Shown: piece by piece, positions 47,901-59,900 of the stretch
Position numbering within the stretch: the first letter of the stretch is position 1
Layout: the number at the start of each line of letters is the position of its first letter
NCBI GenBank assembly: GCA_947579605.1
Contig: OX388311.1
Span: 30,382,951 to 30,446,950, forward strand
DNA: 64,000 nucleotides
Origin: Athripsodes cinereus
Taxonomy: Eukaryota > Arthropoda > Insecta > Trichoptera > Leptoceridae
Direction of reading: 5' to 3'
Notes under the pieces: generated by a model
Told to the model about the DNA's origin: nothing
Seen by the model: the letters and a program-made list of their open reading frames with translations, nothing else
The model's database searches: none
Made by a program: the position numbers and the translations under genes

Positions 47901-50900
47901 ATAAATACAGTATCTAGTAGAATGTACGAACAGATCGCCATCCGTTCGTAAAGTGTCGACATACTTACGAATATCGGGTTCCTCGTTTATAATTTCGGCC
48001 CTTACTGTTAGTAATAAATCTAATATATACAAAAAAAAATTAAAGGCTGTAAAATGACACAAAAAAGAATAACGTATAGGTATCTACGTACTAAACACTG
48101 CATAGATTAAAATTGAATTTGTCAAAAACCGATGCTGTGGTGGGGAATAGAGAGTAGGCTCATTAAAAAGTAGTGATATGGAGAAAAAAGGTTAAGAACC
48201 ACTGCACAAAATAATGCTTATCAAACATTTAGCTCTGGCTTGCTCACTATGTCTAGCTTGAGAATTGTTATTCCTAGTTAAACCTAAACCTTACTAATTA
48301 AACATGGTGCATATGGTGAAATTCACAATTCTCTGCATTCTTAAGACATCACTATATTATTCACTGTGGGGGTGTTTAGGTAGAAGAATTCCATAATGAA
48401 ATTAAAAAAACAAAAGTTTTTACCCACTATATAGATTTTAATAGAGAGACGTCTTTCGTCTTTCGAAGGATTGACAATGTCCTTGAAAGTGAAAAGGTTT
48501 CTCTCTCAATTAAAATCTATGTACTGGAAAAAACATAAATAATTATATTTTTCACTACATACGACAAAATTCAAAACACTCAAAATTTAACAAAAAAGAA
48601 TGGGAGATCTATTTTGTCTTGGAGACTGTGTGGATACCATGCTAATTTATTTTATTTTTTGTTCTCAGGGATGCATTATTCTTCTTCTTACTTCTGATCG
48701 ATGTCTCTAAAGCTTCCCTCCTTGCACGGTTGGCTTTGGCAGCGGGCAGTGGACACGAGGTACGGGAATCAATCGCAAGAGGGATGGAACTGTTGGGCCC
48801 CCCTCTCACTCTAGATACTCTTGTGGAAGCCTTGCTTGTGGGAGTTGGAGTGCTCAGCGGAGTACCCAGACTAGTGGCTCTCTCCTGGTACGCCTGCATG
48901 TCAGTGGTAGTCAACTATGTGATCTTCATGACTCTCTATCCAGCTTGCCTGTCTCTTGTTTCTGAAGTAAGTAAAATGTTTTTGTTATTTATTACTTATA
49001 ATAATAATAATAACAGTTTATTAAACACAATATCATTTTACAATAATCGAACAATAACACAATACATTTATTTTCCTAATACAATTACTCCCCAAAATTG
49101 AGCGTAGCTCGTGCTTTGGGGAGAAGCTGTGCTTTATTCTGTGCCAGTTTTTAAATTATATTTAGAAAATTTTCAATGTTTTTTACTTTACCTGTTTTGG
49201 GCACAACACATGGATGATAAAACCCATTCAGACATCTAAATTTATATACCGTGTGTTTACACAATGAAACATTGTGCAAAATCCAATTGGAATATTGCAA
49301 TTGGTGAATCTTAGATTGTGACAGTGAGAATGGCGGAATCCGTAAATGTCGGCGACCTTGTGATTTTCACAGATAATTTAACGGCGCCACATATAAAGTA
49401 TCCAATTATTATTAAGAATACAGTAAGTGATCACATTAGCCAGGCTAGAGCCAATTCCTAATCGGGATGCCTTTTTTTCTTCAGATTGGATTTTGCACAA
49501 TATTACATTGTGGAAAAATGGTTCTCCAATAATTGAGATATGTCTGTTTGATTTTTATGCCTGATTTGTCTGAAGAATCTTTATAATGTTCTCATAGAAG
49601 TCTATTCCTGATGTATCTCAAAAAATGTCTTGGAGTAAGTTTCGCAAAGTTTTGAGATATGCTTTTATATTGTAAATAATACCAATATTCATATATTTGA
49701 TAAATAATTTTAAATTCTAATTTTCTAATTTTCCAGTTATCAAATGGCAGCAGAATTGGTGACGCACCAGGTGCTGGTCTACTGAGGGCTCTTCATGCGG
49801 CTGAAGAAGAGCAGAAACCAAATCCAGTTGTGCAGAGAGTCAAACTCATCATGTCAGCAGGATTACTGCTTGTCCACTTACACAGGTAACCAATTAGTCA
49901 TGCACACTCAATATACCTAATTAAACTTACTTTTGATAGTTGAGCAATCCTTGTAAAACCTTAAGATTGATAAATAATGAGCAATTGCCCAGAGATTTGT
50001 CATGGTACAAAGTAATTTTATTTTATGTTTTATATTTACTGCCCAACATGTTCTGAAAACAAGTTTGTCTGCTATTTCTTTTTGAACACAAAAATATTTT
50101 TCATTTTAAATTGTTCTTCAATATAAATAAGTTCATAGATTATTATGAATGAAAATACGTCTATGACAATATTTTTTGTGTTGATGCTATTTTTAATAAA
50201 GTTTGCCTTCTGGTTGTGTGCGTAAGAACACTGAACAATAACGTATCTGACCTACGACCCTTCGCTTTCCCAGTAACACTCTGCTATTGAAAGAAGAGAA
50301 GCAATCTACCTCACTGTGTTTAGCATATCTGACAGGAATATCTAGTTGGTGATATTATTTGTCTATCACAGGGATCACCAACCAAGTGGTTTTGACAGTA
50401 AATATAATAATAATTAAATCAGTTTTTTAGAGAACTCTTTTTACAATTTTCAATTGACGCTGAATTTATGCTTGGAATTTGATCTTAGGTCTTTTAAGTT
50501 CTTAGAAGATTGAAAGAAATTTATTTTCAATAATTCACGTTCTAAATGCAGACAACTTGTCTAAATTTCATAACACAAGTATATAAAACTTATTCAAGTT
50601 GCTTTAATCCTTGAGAATCTACCCATATGACTAAATCATGTGGATCAAAAATAGTTTTGCCCTTACATCATTTGACATGTATGACAACAAATATTTGCTA
50701 CATGAATCATCACTCTCATTTTATTATATTCGATGGTATGAATGGCATCAGTAGAAAACTAAGATGCCAAAATGGCATCTTAGTTTTCTACTTTCATATT
50801 TTTCTTTATCTGTGTACAAAAAAGAAAAACATATCGTACACACAAACATCAAGTTCCTGGAGGTAGAGTCTCGGTCTCGTGAACAGGGGGTCCGTGGTTC

Positions 50901-53900
50901 AATCCCAGGTGCCGGTAAACTCCTATTTCACGACACAAGCTTTTAGCTTACTGTGAAAGGTGTATAAGGTTGTATTTGGGTTTATAACAAAACCCAGATA
51001 TATCTTTTTTAAATAAAAATAAAATATCAAAAACAGTATTGAAGACATATTATATACAACGCACAGTGGGTGAGTTTATTACAGTACTATGATTTCTTCC
51101 AACCAATTCATAAATAGACGCATAGATTTCCTTCAATCTAAAACTTTTACATATAGAAAACAGACATAAAATCATAAATTTTCTTACATCTGACTTAATA
51201 TATTTTTAATGTTTACCACCACTGTATGTCAGTGATAATAATCTCTTCAATGACAATTGTAATTCATAAAAAAATATATTAACTAAGATCACTGATTCTA
51301 TACTTGACATTCCACCACTTTGCTACTTTGACTTTGAATTTGACGGGACGCAACGCGCTTCCAACGTAGTTTCAAAATTTTAATACTTATTCATTCTTAA
51401 AATTCAGTTAAACTGTCTACCAGATATTTGTGATGATTTAACAAATGGTACATTCACAATGTAAGATTTGATTTTTTTATTGCTGAAATATGAGTATTTT
51501 TATCAGTTTTAGAGCATTTTATAGTAATAAACATTTCCATTCTTTTCTTTAGTGATTTAAAATCTCAATTTCCGTAAATGAAGTTGAATCGGTTTACCGA
51601 GAATATTATCATTTTCTTTTCATATTACTCATTTATATTTGTATATTAAAAAAAATAATCACTTTTAATTGCATAGCTCTATCAAACAGAACTAAAATAA
51701 CAAACAAAAAATAGCAGAAAGAAAATAGATAATAGATGAAGGTGTTCTATAACAAAATTATTTATTCTAATCAAAACTTTAATCCCAGATATATCAGTCT
51801 TTCCTTATGTCACGTAGCATATTCATCTTCTCATGTCTTCAATTACTCAAATAGCCTGTATCAATTTGTATCTGTTGCGGTTCCTAATCAATACTTATTC
51901 ACTTATTTTAGAGGCATTACTATGTAACAATTACGAGACATTTTCAAATAAAATATTTAAACTTGAATCACTATGTTTATTTGTTACATTAATTTAAATT
52001 ACGCTATCGCGATTTCAGTGCACTTTCAGTCTGCGATTTCAGTCTTGAAAAGCTCGTCAATGGTGCAAGTGCACTGAAATCGCGATAGCGTAATTTAAAT
52101 TAATGTAACAAATAAACATAGTGATTCAAGTTTAAATATTTTATTTGACAATACTTATTCAATTAAGTGGACTAATGGCTTACAGACTCGCTTTGCAACT
52201 AAGGAGTTGTGGGTTAGATCTTAACACATATTTTATCATTTATGTTTTAAAGGAATCTTCTAGAATAGTTTAAACATAATTAACATCCACACTTCATAGC
52301 AAGTAAAAACTCAGTTTGCAACACCTAATTTTGTTTCATCCACTCATACCCTCAATTATTGATGTTGTAAATGTTAATAGTGTTTTTTTTTATCTTTTTT
52401 CGCAGTCGCTGGTCTGTGAAGGATGAAGTTGAGCACGGAGTAAGAGGAACTTCCATATCACCACAGCATAACATCCTCAATCAAACTGAAGAAACTGGCT
52501 TCCCACCATTCATGAAGTGAGTAGAATTCTTTATTTGAAACATTAATTATAATGGAATCTGTAAAAACTTACTTACTTTCCATGTTCAGCCTAAATATTT
52601 CCATTCTGATTGATTGTGATGAAAAGAATGGTCACAAATTTTAGAATATTGGTACAGTTAGTCCGCTGGCTACCCTATTTGTAAGAAAAGCCATGATGGT
52701 ATGAATGTATGAATATGAATAATTCTGGAAATGTGACATGGTGATTTTATCAAAATATGTTGAATCAATATTGTAATCTTTTCCTGATCACTAGTAGGTC
52801 CTAGAAGAGAATAATAGAGGCGTTTATTTTTTCTGTAATTTTTTTAGTATCTTGTTAAAGGCAGATATTGGTAAAATATCAAAAATGAAATATTCAACAT
52901 CCTCAATTCAGTAGTGATGGGGAATGCCACCTATCCTGAATGTCTTGTTTTTTGCTGTCACAGAGAGGACGGCTTATGTGTTTATTACATGCAGTTGATC
53001 CATTGCAAACCCACTTGTGGGAAATGGCATGATGTTATAGACAGACAAAAAACTGTCTAGCTGATATTTATTTATTTATTTATTCTTTTTGCACATCATC
53101 ATTACATAACAGTGTTAACAAAATATAAATAAATATGTATATAAAATATGTATATAAATAAATAAATAGATGAATGTAAACCATTCTAAGCCAATTTGTA
53201 CGCATTATTATAACATAGCATAACATGTATAGACAATTCACACAGACCGGGCTCGTCCCAAACTAAGAAATGAATCTTGTATTATGGTACAAACACGACG
53301 ATACACATATGCAATGCACTAAACACATATACACATGTAACACCCAAACCCAGGAAAATTTGAAAAAGGTCATTCTTCATTTTGCCCTGGCCGGAATCGA
53401 ACCTGGGACCTCGTGACTCCAAGGCAAGAGCGTTAACCTCTGCACCACATCGGTCGTCGTTAGGAAACTTTATGTAAAGGATTTTGTGCTTTTAAAATAA
53501 TTAAGTTTGTCAAACAATAATTATGATAGAGTGAGAAATGAGGATATTACGAGAATGAGCGGAAGCGAGTATTGTGGATAGAATGCGTGTAAATAAGTTA
53601 CAATGATTTGGGCATGTGGAGCAAATGGATGAAGAAAGAATGACTAAGTAAGTTGTGTGTAAGTAAGTTAGTAAGAATGTGTGTAAGTAAGTTACAATCA
53701 TTTGGGCATGTGGAGCAAATGGATGAAGAAAGAATGACTAAGTAAGTTGTGTGTAAGTAAGTTAGTAAGAATGTGTGTAAGTAAGTTACAATCATTTGGG
53801 CATGTGGAGTAAATGGATGAAGAAAGAATGACTAAGTAAGTTGTGTGTAAGTAAGTTAGTAAGAATGTGTGTAAGTAAGTTACAATCATTTGGGCATGTG

Positions 53901-56900
53901 GAGCAAATGGATGAAGAAAGAATGACTAAGTAAGTTGTGTGTAAGTAAGTTAGTAAGAATGTGTGTAAGTAAGTTACAATCATTTGGGCATGTGGAGCAA
54001 ATGGATGAAGAAAGAATGACGAAGAAAGTGTATATATCTGATAGAAGGGTGTGAAAAAACGCGGACGCTCGATAACTATGTGGTAGGAACATAATATTAA
54101 TGTGGAAGAAGCGAAAGAAGTATGTAAAGACAAGCTTATATGGCGTTCCGTTATTTTTGCCTACCCCACTTGATGTGAATCAAGATGTATAGTTGTGGAT
54201 CAAGCGAAACTATATTCATTTTAATATTACTATTGTCTAAAGACTTTGATCTTTCTCTTGCGAAATATGACGCGACCTTAACATACATGCAGACATAAAC
54301 ATGTACATCTCATAATGTTCATTTACAACACAGACTCATCAGCTGGTTTCATTAAATGGACAGTGTCATGCAACACTGTATTTAGCCACGCTAATCGCAA
54401 ACAGAAATAATCGATCTTCTGTTCGATTTTTTTTTATCTATTTGGTAATGTGTACAAGCAAGCTAAAAATACACTAGTACTTGATTGACAACGATCAAGA
54501 ATAAGAAAGATGAGGATGAGTACATGACAAAGACTCTAAAAAATCTTCTATTCTATTAACCACACAATGACTTTCATGGTGATCAAGAATATAGAGAATC
54601 ATACTAGCTTATTATATAATATAGTGGTCCAGGTACAATACCAACTCTTTGGCTATTCAGTAATATTGACAATACATTATTATTGAATAATCCTTGGCTG
54701 TTATGTAATATTACATTATAGTAATTGCATCAACTCATGTAAAGTTCTATCATATTCATTTTCAATTGTCCTCTTAATGATTGACACTCACATCTATAGG
54801 TATAGCTATAGGTAAATTACTATTAGATATCTAACATATAAAACAATACAAAATAATGTAAACAAAAAATATATAAAACAAGAACAAAAAGTGTCTAGTC
54901 AACACTAAGAGTTGTATAAGCTATGAGTTTAACATTAAAAGTTGTGTGAATTATGAGTTGTTACAAAGGACTGGATAACTTCAAATAATCGGCTGTTCTG
55001 TCAAAGCAAAAATTTCATTTTTGAGTTTGGATTTTGACAACTACTTATTGATAGCCATGTTATTTTAAAAATGAACTATAATTTGAGGCCACATACGTAA
55101 ATTTAACGCATGATATTATCATGATAGGCTTAGAAAAGACAAAGTCACCTTATTTGGTAATTTCCAGATGGGACTTGAACCCTCAAGGATGGAAACCTAA
55201 AAAGGGTGGTTTGTGTGATAAAATTCTGTCTGGGAAACCATTTAATAAAGTGACTGTATTTTTTTAAATCTTGTGTGATAATTTCATGTGTTAAAAATTT
55301 CCTTTTATTTTGTTTGTTTCTTAATGCATTGTTGTGTAACACACAGTCCAACTGTAGAACCTGTGTTATTGTTATGCAATAGTTCATTAAACTGCAACGG
55401 CAGTATAAGAAGAAGAAATCTTTATACTTGTATCTGTATATATGTATAGGTACAGTGTTTTATTTATATTATGAGATGAATGAATAATAATAAGACATAA
55501 TGCATACATTATTACAAGTAGTGTCCTCCGCAATGTTGTGGAATGCGATGAATGGGCTGTTTTGTAAACATAGCACAATTGTTAATACCTCATTGTTTCA
55601 TAGCATTTTCTTTATGTTTTCAAGCGTCCTCTATTACGTCATGTAATTTAAAAAGTCATGTACCGAGACAGGCAATCATAAAATATCCTTTATACCTTAT
55701 TTAACATCTTCAATTGCAGCAATGAGGAATTTCACCTATTCTGAATGTCTAAATTTTTATTGGCATGGAGAGGATTACTTGCATGAGTATTGTATGCAGT
55801 TTGATATGACTGTCTGCTGGTAATGATATGAATAAATGAATTTGTTGGATGTAAACAACGACATTCACCAATGCACTCGTCAGAGAAATGTAGTTTTTCT
55901 AATTATTATTATTATGTCTCAGCAGGAATTAAAATCAAAGCAAAATCAAAAAAAAAACTAAAGAAGAGAGAGGGAAAAATAAACACAAAAGAAACGTCAT
56001 CAAAAAGAAACAACAGAATCAAAGTAGATTCTATCCCGGCCATAAAGTCATTGTATGTTATGTTGAAAACACCAGCATAAACATAAATTCATTAAATAAT
56101 TACTGGCAGGAGAATTTGGAATTATGGTTATTCTGCTATCTGGTGGGTAAAAAAACTCATGCTCTCGAGAATGATTGTACGATATTGGGACGAGATACTA
56201 AACTCACTCAATAGATTTTTTATATAGAAAAAGTACTATTGCACAAGGTATAAAATACTTAAAATTTATTCGGCCCTAAAAAAACATCATCGTTATCATA
56301 CCATCGTGGCATTTTCCACGAATGGGGTAGCCAGTGAACCAACTACATGTAAAAAACATGCAAGTTACCCTCTTTATACCAATGAAAGTCAAGACATTCA
56401 AGTGTGAGAAACCTGTCCTTTATTGAGGACTCCGCAGAATAAAACAGGTGATTGTAAAACTCCATACATATTCAAAGTTTTATTTATATTTGTTGCAGAT
56501 TACTGACTGTTAGTGTAGAACATCTCGTCATTTTGATTCTTGTATGCGCTTTGGCTGCCAAATTCATATTCTTCGAAGACAGAGAAGAACTAAACTCTCA
56601 CCTTCACATTTCAAACACCAAGAAGGAAGAAGAAAATAAAGAAGAAAGCACCACAATGTTGGCAAGGGAACCGAGCATTAAACATATCACGTCCATGACT
56701 AATCTAAGTATAAACGAACAAGTTAAAGCTAAGAAACCAATATTCGATTTATCAGATTCCGATACCGAAGATAAAGAAACTCAAACTGATGAAGTGGTCG
56801 CTATAGTACAGAAGAAAACTAGTGTTGATAATTTACCAAGACTTCCTCGCTCTGAAGCCGAGTGCTTAGAGATATACAAGTCTGAATTAGGTGCACAAGG

Positions 56901-59900
56901 TCTTTCTGACAACGAAGTTATAATGTTAGTCAACAAAGGTCATATCCCACTTTATAAACTTGAGGGTGCTCTCGGAGATCCTTTGAGAGGTGTCAAGTTA
57001 AGAAGGGATATTATTGCACAGCTCAGTGGATTCAATACATCATTGGATGGACTTGCCTATCTGCATTATGACTATTCCAAGGTACTACAGATAATTTTAG
57101 TTTTAATAATAATGTCTCGTATTTCAATTTTTGTAATATTTATTCATTCTTTTCTAACCATAGTTTGAATAAACATTTTCAATTTGCAATGCATATTTTA
57201 TTTCCTAATTGATAGAAAACTATTGTGTCAAGATATGTTTCCTCGAATGATCACTGTTTGCAGGAATTCTAGCCACTTAAAACTGAATTATTCAAAACAC
57301 ATGTTAGCTAACCATTCTTGCCAACTGCCTCTGGGTTATGTGTAGAATTTATCTCTATGCTTTTCTTCTTAACACAGGTACTGAACGCTTGCTGTGAAAA
57401 TGTGATTGGGTACGTGGGCATTCCAGTTGGCTTTGCTGGTCCCTTGATAGTGGATGGTGTGTCTTACATGGTGCCAATGGCCACAACTGAAGGAGCCCTT
57501 GTGGCATCTACAAATCGGGGAGCCAAAGCCTTGGGTCCTCGTGGTGTAACATCAATTGTGGAGGATATTGGCATGACCAGAGCACCAGTTGTCAGTTTCC
57601 CCAATGTCACCAGAGCATGGTTAGTTGAATTATTATTATGACACATTCAAATTTAACTTCCTTCAGAGAAAATAGGTACAACGAACCCATTTTATTCAGA
57701 TTAAATTTGGGCCAAGCAAGTCACCTCTTTGTTCAGCATTATTATTTACAAATATAAAAAGAAAACACTTTATAATATCATATTCTTTACAAATTTTCAT
57801 AAAACTAGTAAATAAATTTATATATATTTACGCGGATGACAACTCAAAGTGCCAATAATCAAGATTGTTGAAAAGAGATTTCTTTCAATCAACATTTACA
57901 TAGTAATATGGATATCACGAGACTATAATATTATGGATATAATAGTTCCAAAAGATTAATTTAAAAAATTGCAATTTTCTGAAATGATGTAGAAATTTTG
58001 AATATCCTTATTTGATTTCAGTGAGGCACGGAGGTGGATTGAAACTAAAGAAAATTATGAAAAGATCAAGGAGGCATTTGACGCAACAAGTAGATTCGCT
58101 CGTCTTCAGGAGATTCACATTGCAATGGATGGCCCACAGCTGTATATCAGATTCCGTGCTACGACTGGAGATGCTATGGGAATGAATATGGTATCCAAAG
58201 GAGCTGAGATGGCGCTGAGATGCTTACATGTAATATTCCCTGACATGACTATCATCAGTCTATCAGGAAACTATTGCTCTGACAAGAAACCAGCAGCTAT
58301 CAATTGGTGAGTTTTATAATAAAGAAAATTTATATTTTTAATCTATACAAGAGCATAGATGTATCATAAACATCTAAGAAAAGAGAAATGTTTAAACCAT
58401 CAAACCATCAAATCCGTAATCTCTTGATTCAAAATACTAACTAGTAGTTGACTACCTTTGTTTCCACAATATTTTTGGTTTAGTAACATGTCATTTTAAA
58501 CAAAATGCAGGGGTAAATTTTTTTGATTTATTGTTCGTTACAATGCTGTAGCCTAAATTGTTAAATGGTCGCATAAACTGTATAAGTAGTCGTTTGCTTT
58601 AGTATTATGTCGTTGCTCACATTTAATCGCTCAGTCAGTAATTCTGTATTCTCATTTATATATTTCTTGTAACCGTATTTGAATTTTCTGTCACTTGTAA
58701 GTACTATACCTAAGAAAATAATGGCATCATGTTTTTCACTTTTTTATTTTTGTGTATTTATGTTATGTTAATATGACTGATGTTAGAGACTCAAACTTTC
58801 AATTGACAGATCCCGGGTTTGATTTCACCCGCTGCTATCCTACTCCACCTTCACATCACAACCCAATTTCTTGCTGTGGAAAGTGTTTGGAGTATATTTA
58901 ATTTTATTTCAAACCAAAATTCATCTTTTGAATATATATTAATATAGTGATAATCTCGCCACTGCATATCATCACATTTTTTTATGTAAATTGCTTTATT
59001 GCTATTGTTATGTAAATGATGATGTGGTAAAAGAATAAAACAAATAATATTTGTTGTTTCAGGCTAAAAGGAAGAGGTAAAAGAGTTGTTTGTGAGGCTG
59101 TGATAGATGGTGAGACATTGAGGAAGGTATTCAAAACAGACGCCAAGACACTTACCAGGTGCAACAAGCTCAAGAACCTATCAGGATCTGCTCTTGCTGG
59201 AACCATAGGTAATTTCATCATTATCTTCAGAAACATAAAAATGCACTGAAAACTTAGACAACATAAATTTTCATTGCATTTTTATAGGCCATATTGATTT
59301 GATACTTAGTACAATTCTGCTTTTTAACACTGAATTTTGTTTGGGAAAATGACACTTAATTCAACAGTTGGAACGCAAATGATGGATAATCTCTTACTTT
59401 ACAAGTGTATCGTTGTACTCTAATATGAAGTTGACTACATTCAAATGTCAATATGGTCAACATTTGAATGTAGTTAACTTCATATCAGATTATATGCAAA
59501 AATTTTGAAATTTATAAAATTTATATAGGTATGTGTAATTATTATTTTGTTTCATAGGAGGAAACAATGCTCACGCAGCCAATATGGTGACAGCCATCTT
59601 TATTGCGACGGGCCAGGATCCGGCACAGAATGTCACCAGCAGTAACTGCAGTACCAACATGGAACCAACTGGAGATGATGGAGAAGACCTCTACATGACC
59701 TGCACCATGCCATCACTTGAAGTGGGGACCATTGGTATGAAAATAATGTTATTATATCTATCTCCTTATACTATCACAGCACTCCCTACAAGTGAGACAG
59801 ATAGCGCACTGACTGCAAGAGATGAGCACGCAAGTCATCCTCTCCACGTCACAAAAGTATAAGACATTCGGGATAGGTAACATACCTTATTGCTGAATTG

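Larger units (their letters stand above)
45951..48001. mobile_element. Harbinger/Tourist-like MITE with duplicated segments
   Basis: Termini GGGCCAATATTATAAA and the complement (TTTATAATTTCGGCCC) are flanked by TTA on both sides (45948-45950, 48002-48004), as in PIF/Harbinger elements. Inside, a 270-bp left half is repeated (45951 and 46221) and then a 265-bp right half is repeated (46499 and 46764). The second right half is split by LINE insertions. Confidence 0.8.
45841..48204. mobile_element. hAT element, host of nested insertions
   Basis: Begins CAGTGGTTCTTATCCTGTGG and ends with the complement GGTTAAGAACCACTG. Flanks are CACTAAAT (45833-45840) and CACAAAAT (48205-48212), an 8-bp duplication with one change. 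Almost all its interior is a Harbinger-like element with LINE insertions. No transposase. Confidence 0.8.

Noticed and set aside
50370..50395. A hAT element starting CAGGGATCACCAACC
   Set aside because: No matching inverted end or 8-bp duplication found within reach.
50850..50935. Functional tRNA gene
   Set aside because: The head has A and B boxes but runs into a SINE body shared with 6380-6565 and 62041-62205.
53597..54027. CRISPR-like array
   Set aside because: Units are directly contiguous 94-bp repeats without unique spacers, in an animal genome.
53510..54133. Minus-strand ORFs with repeated [18 protein letters not shown]
   Set aside because: Antisense translation of a 94-bp minisatellite inside a LINE fragment.
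56533..57168. A 211-codon stand-alone gene
   Set aside because: It is HMGCR exon e read through the donor site at 57082; the start is an internal TTG.
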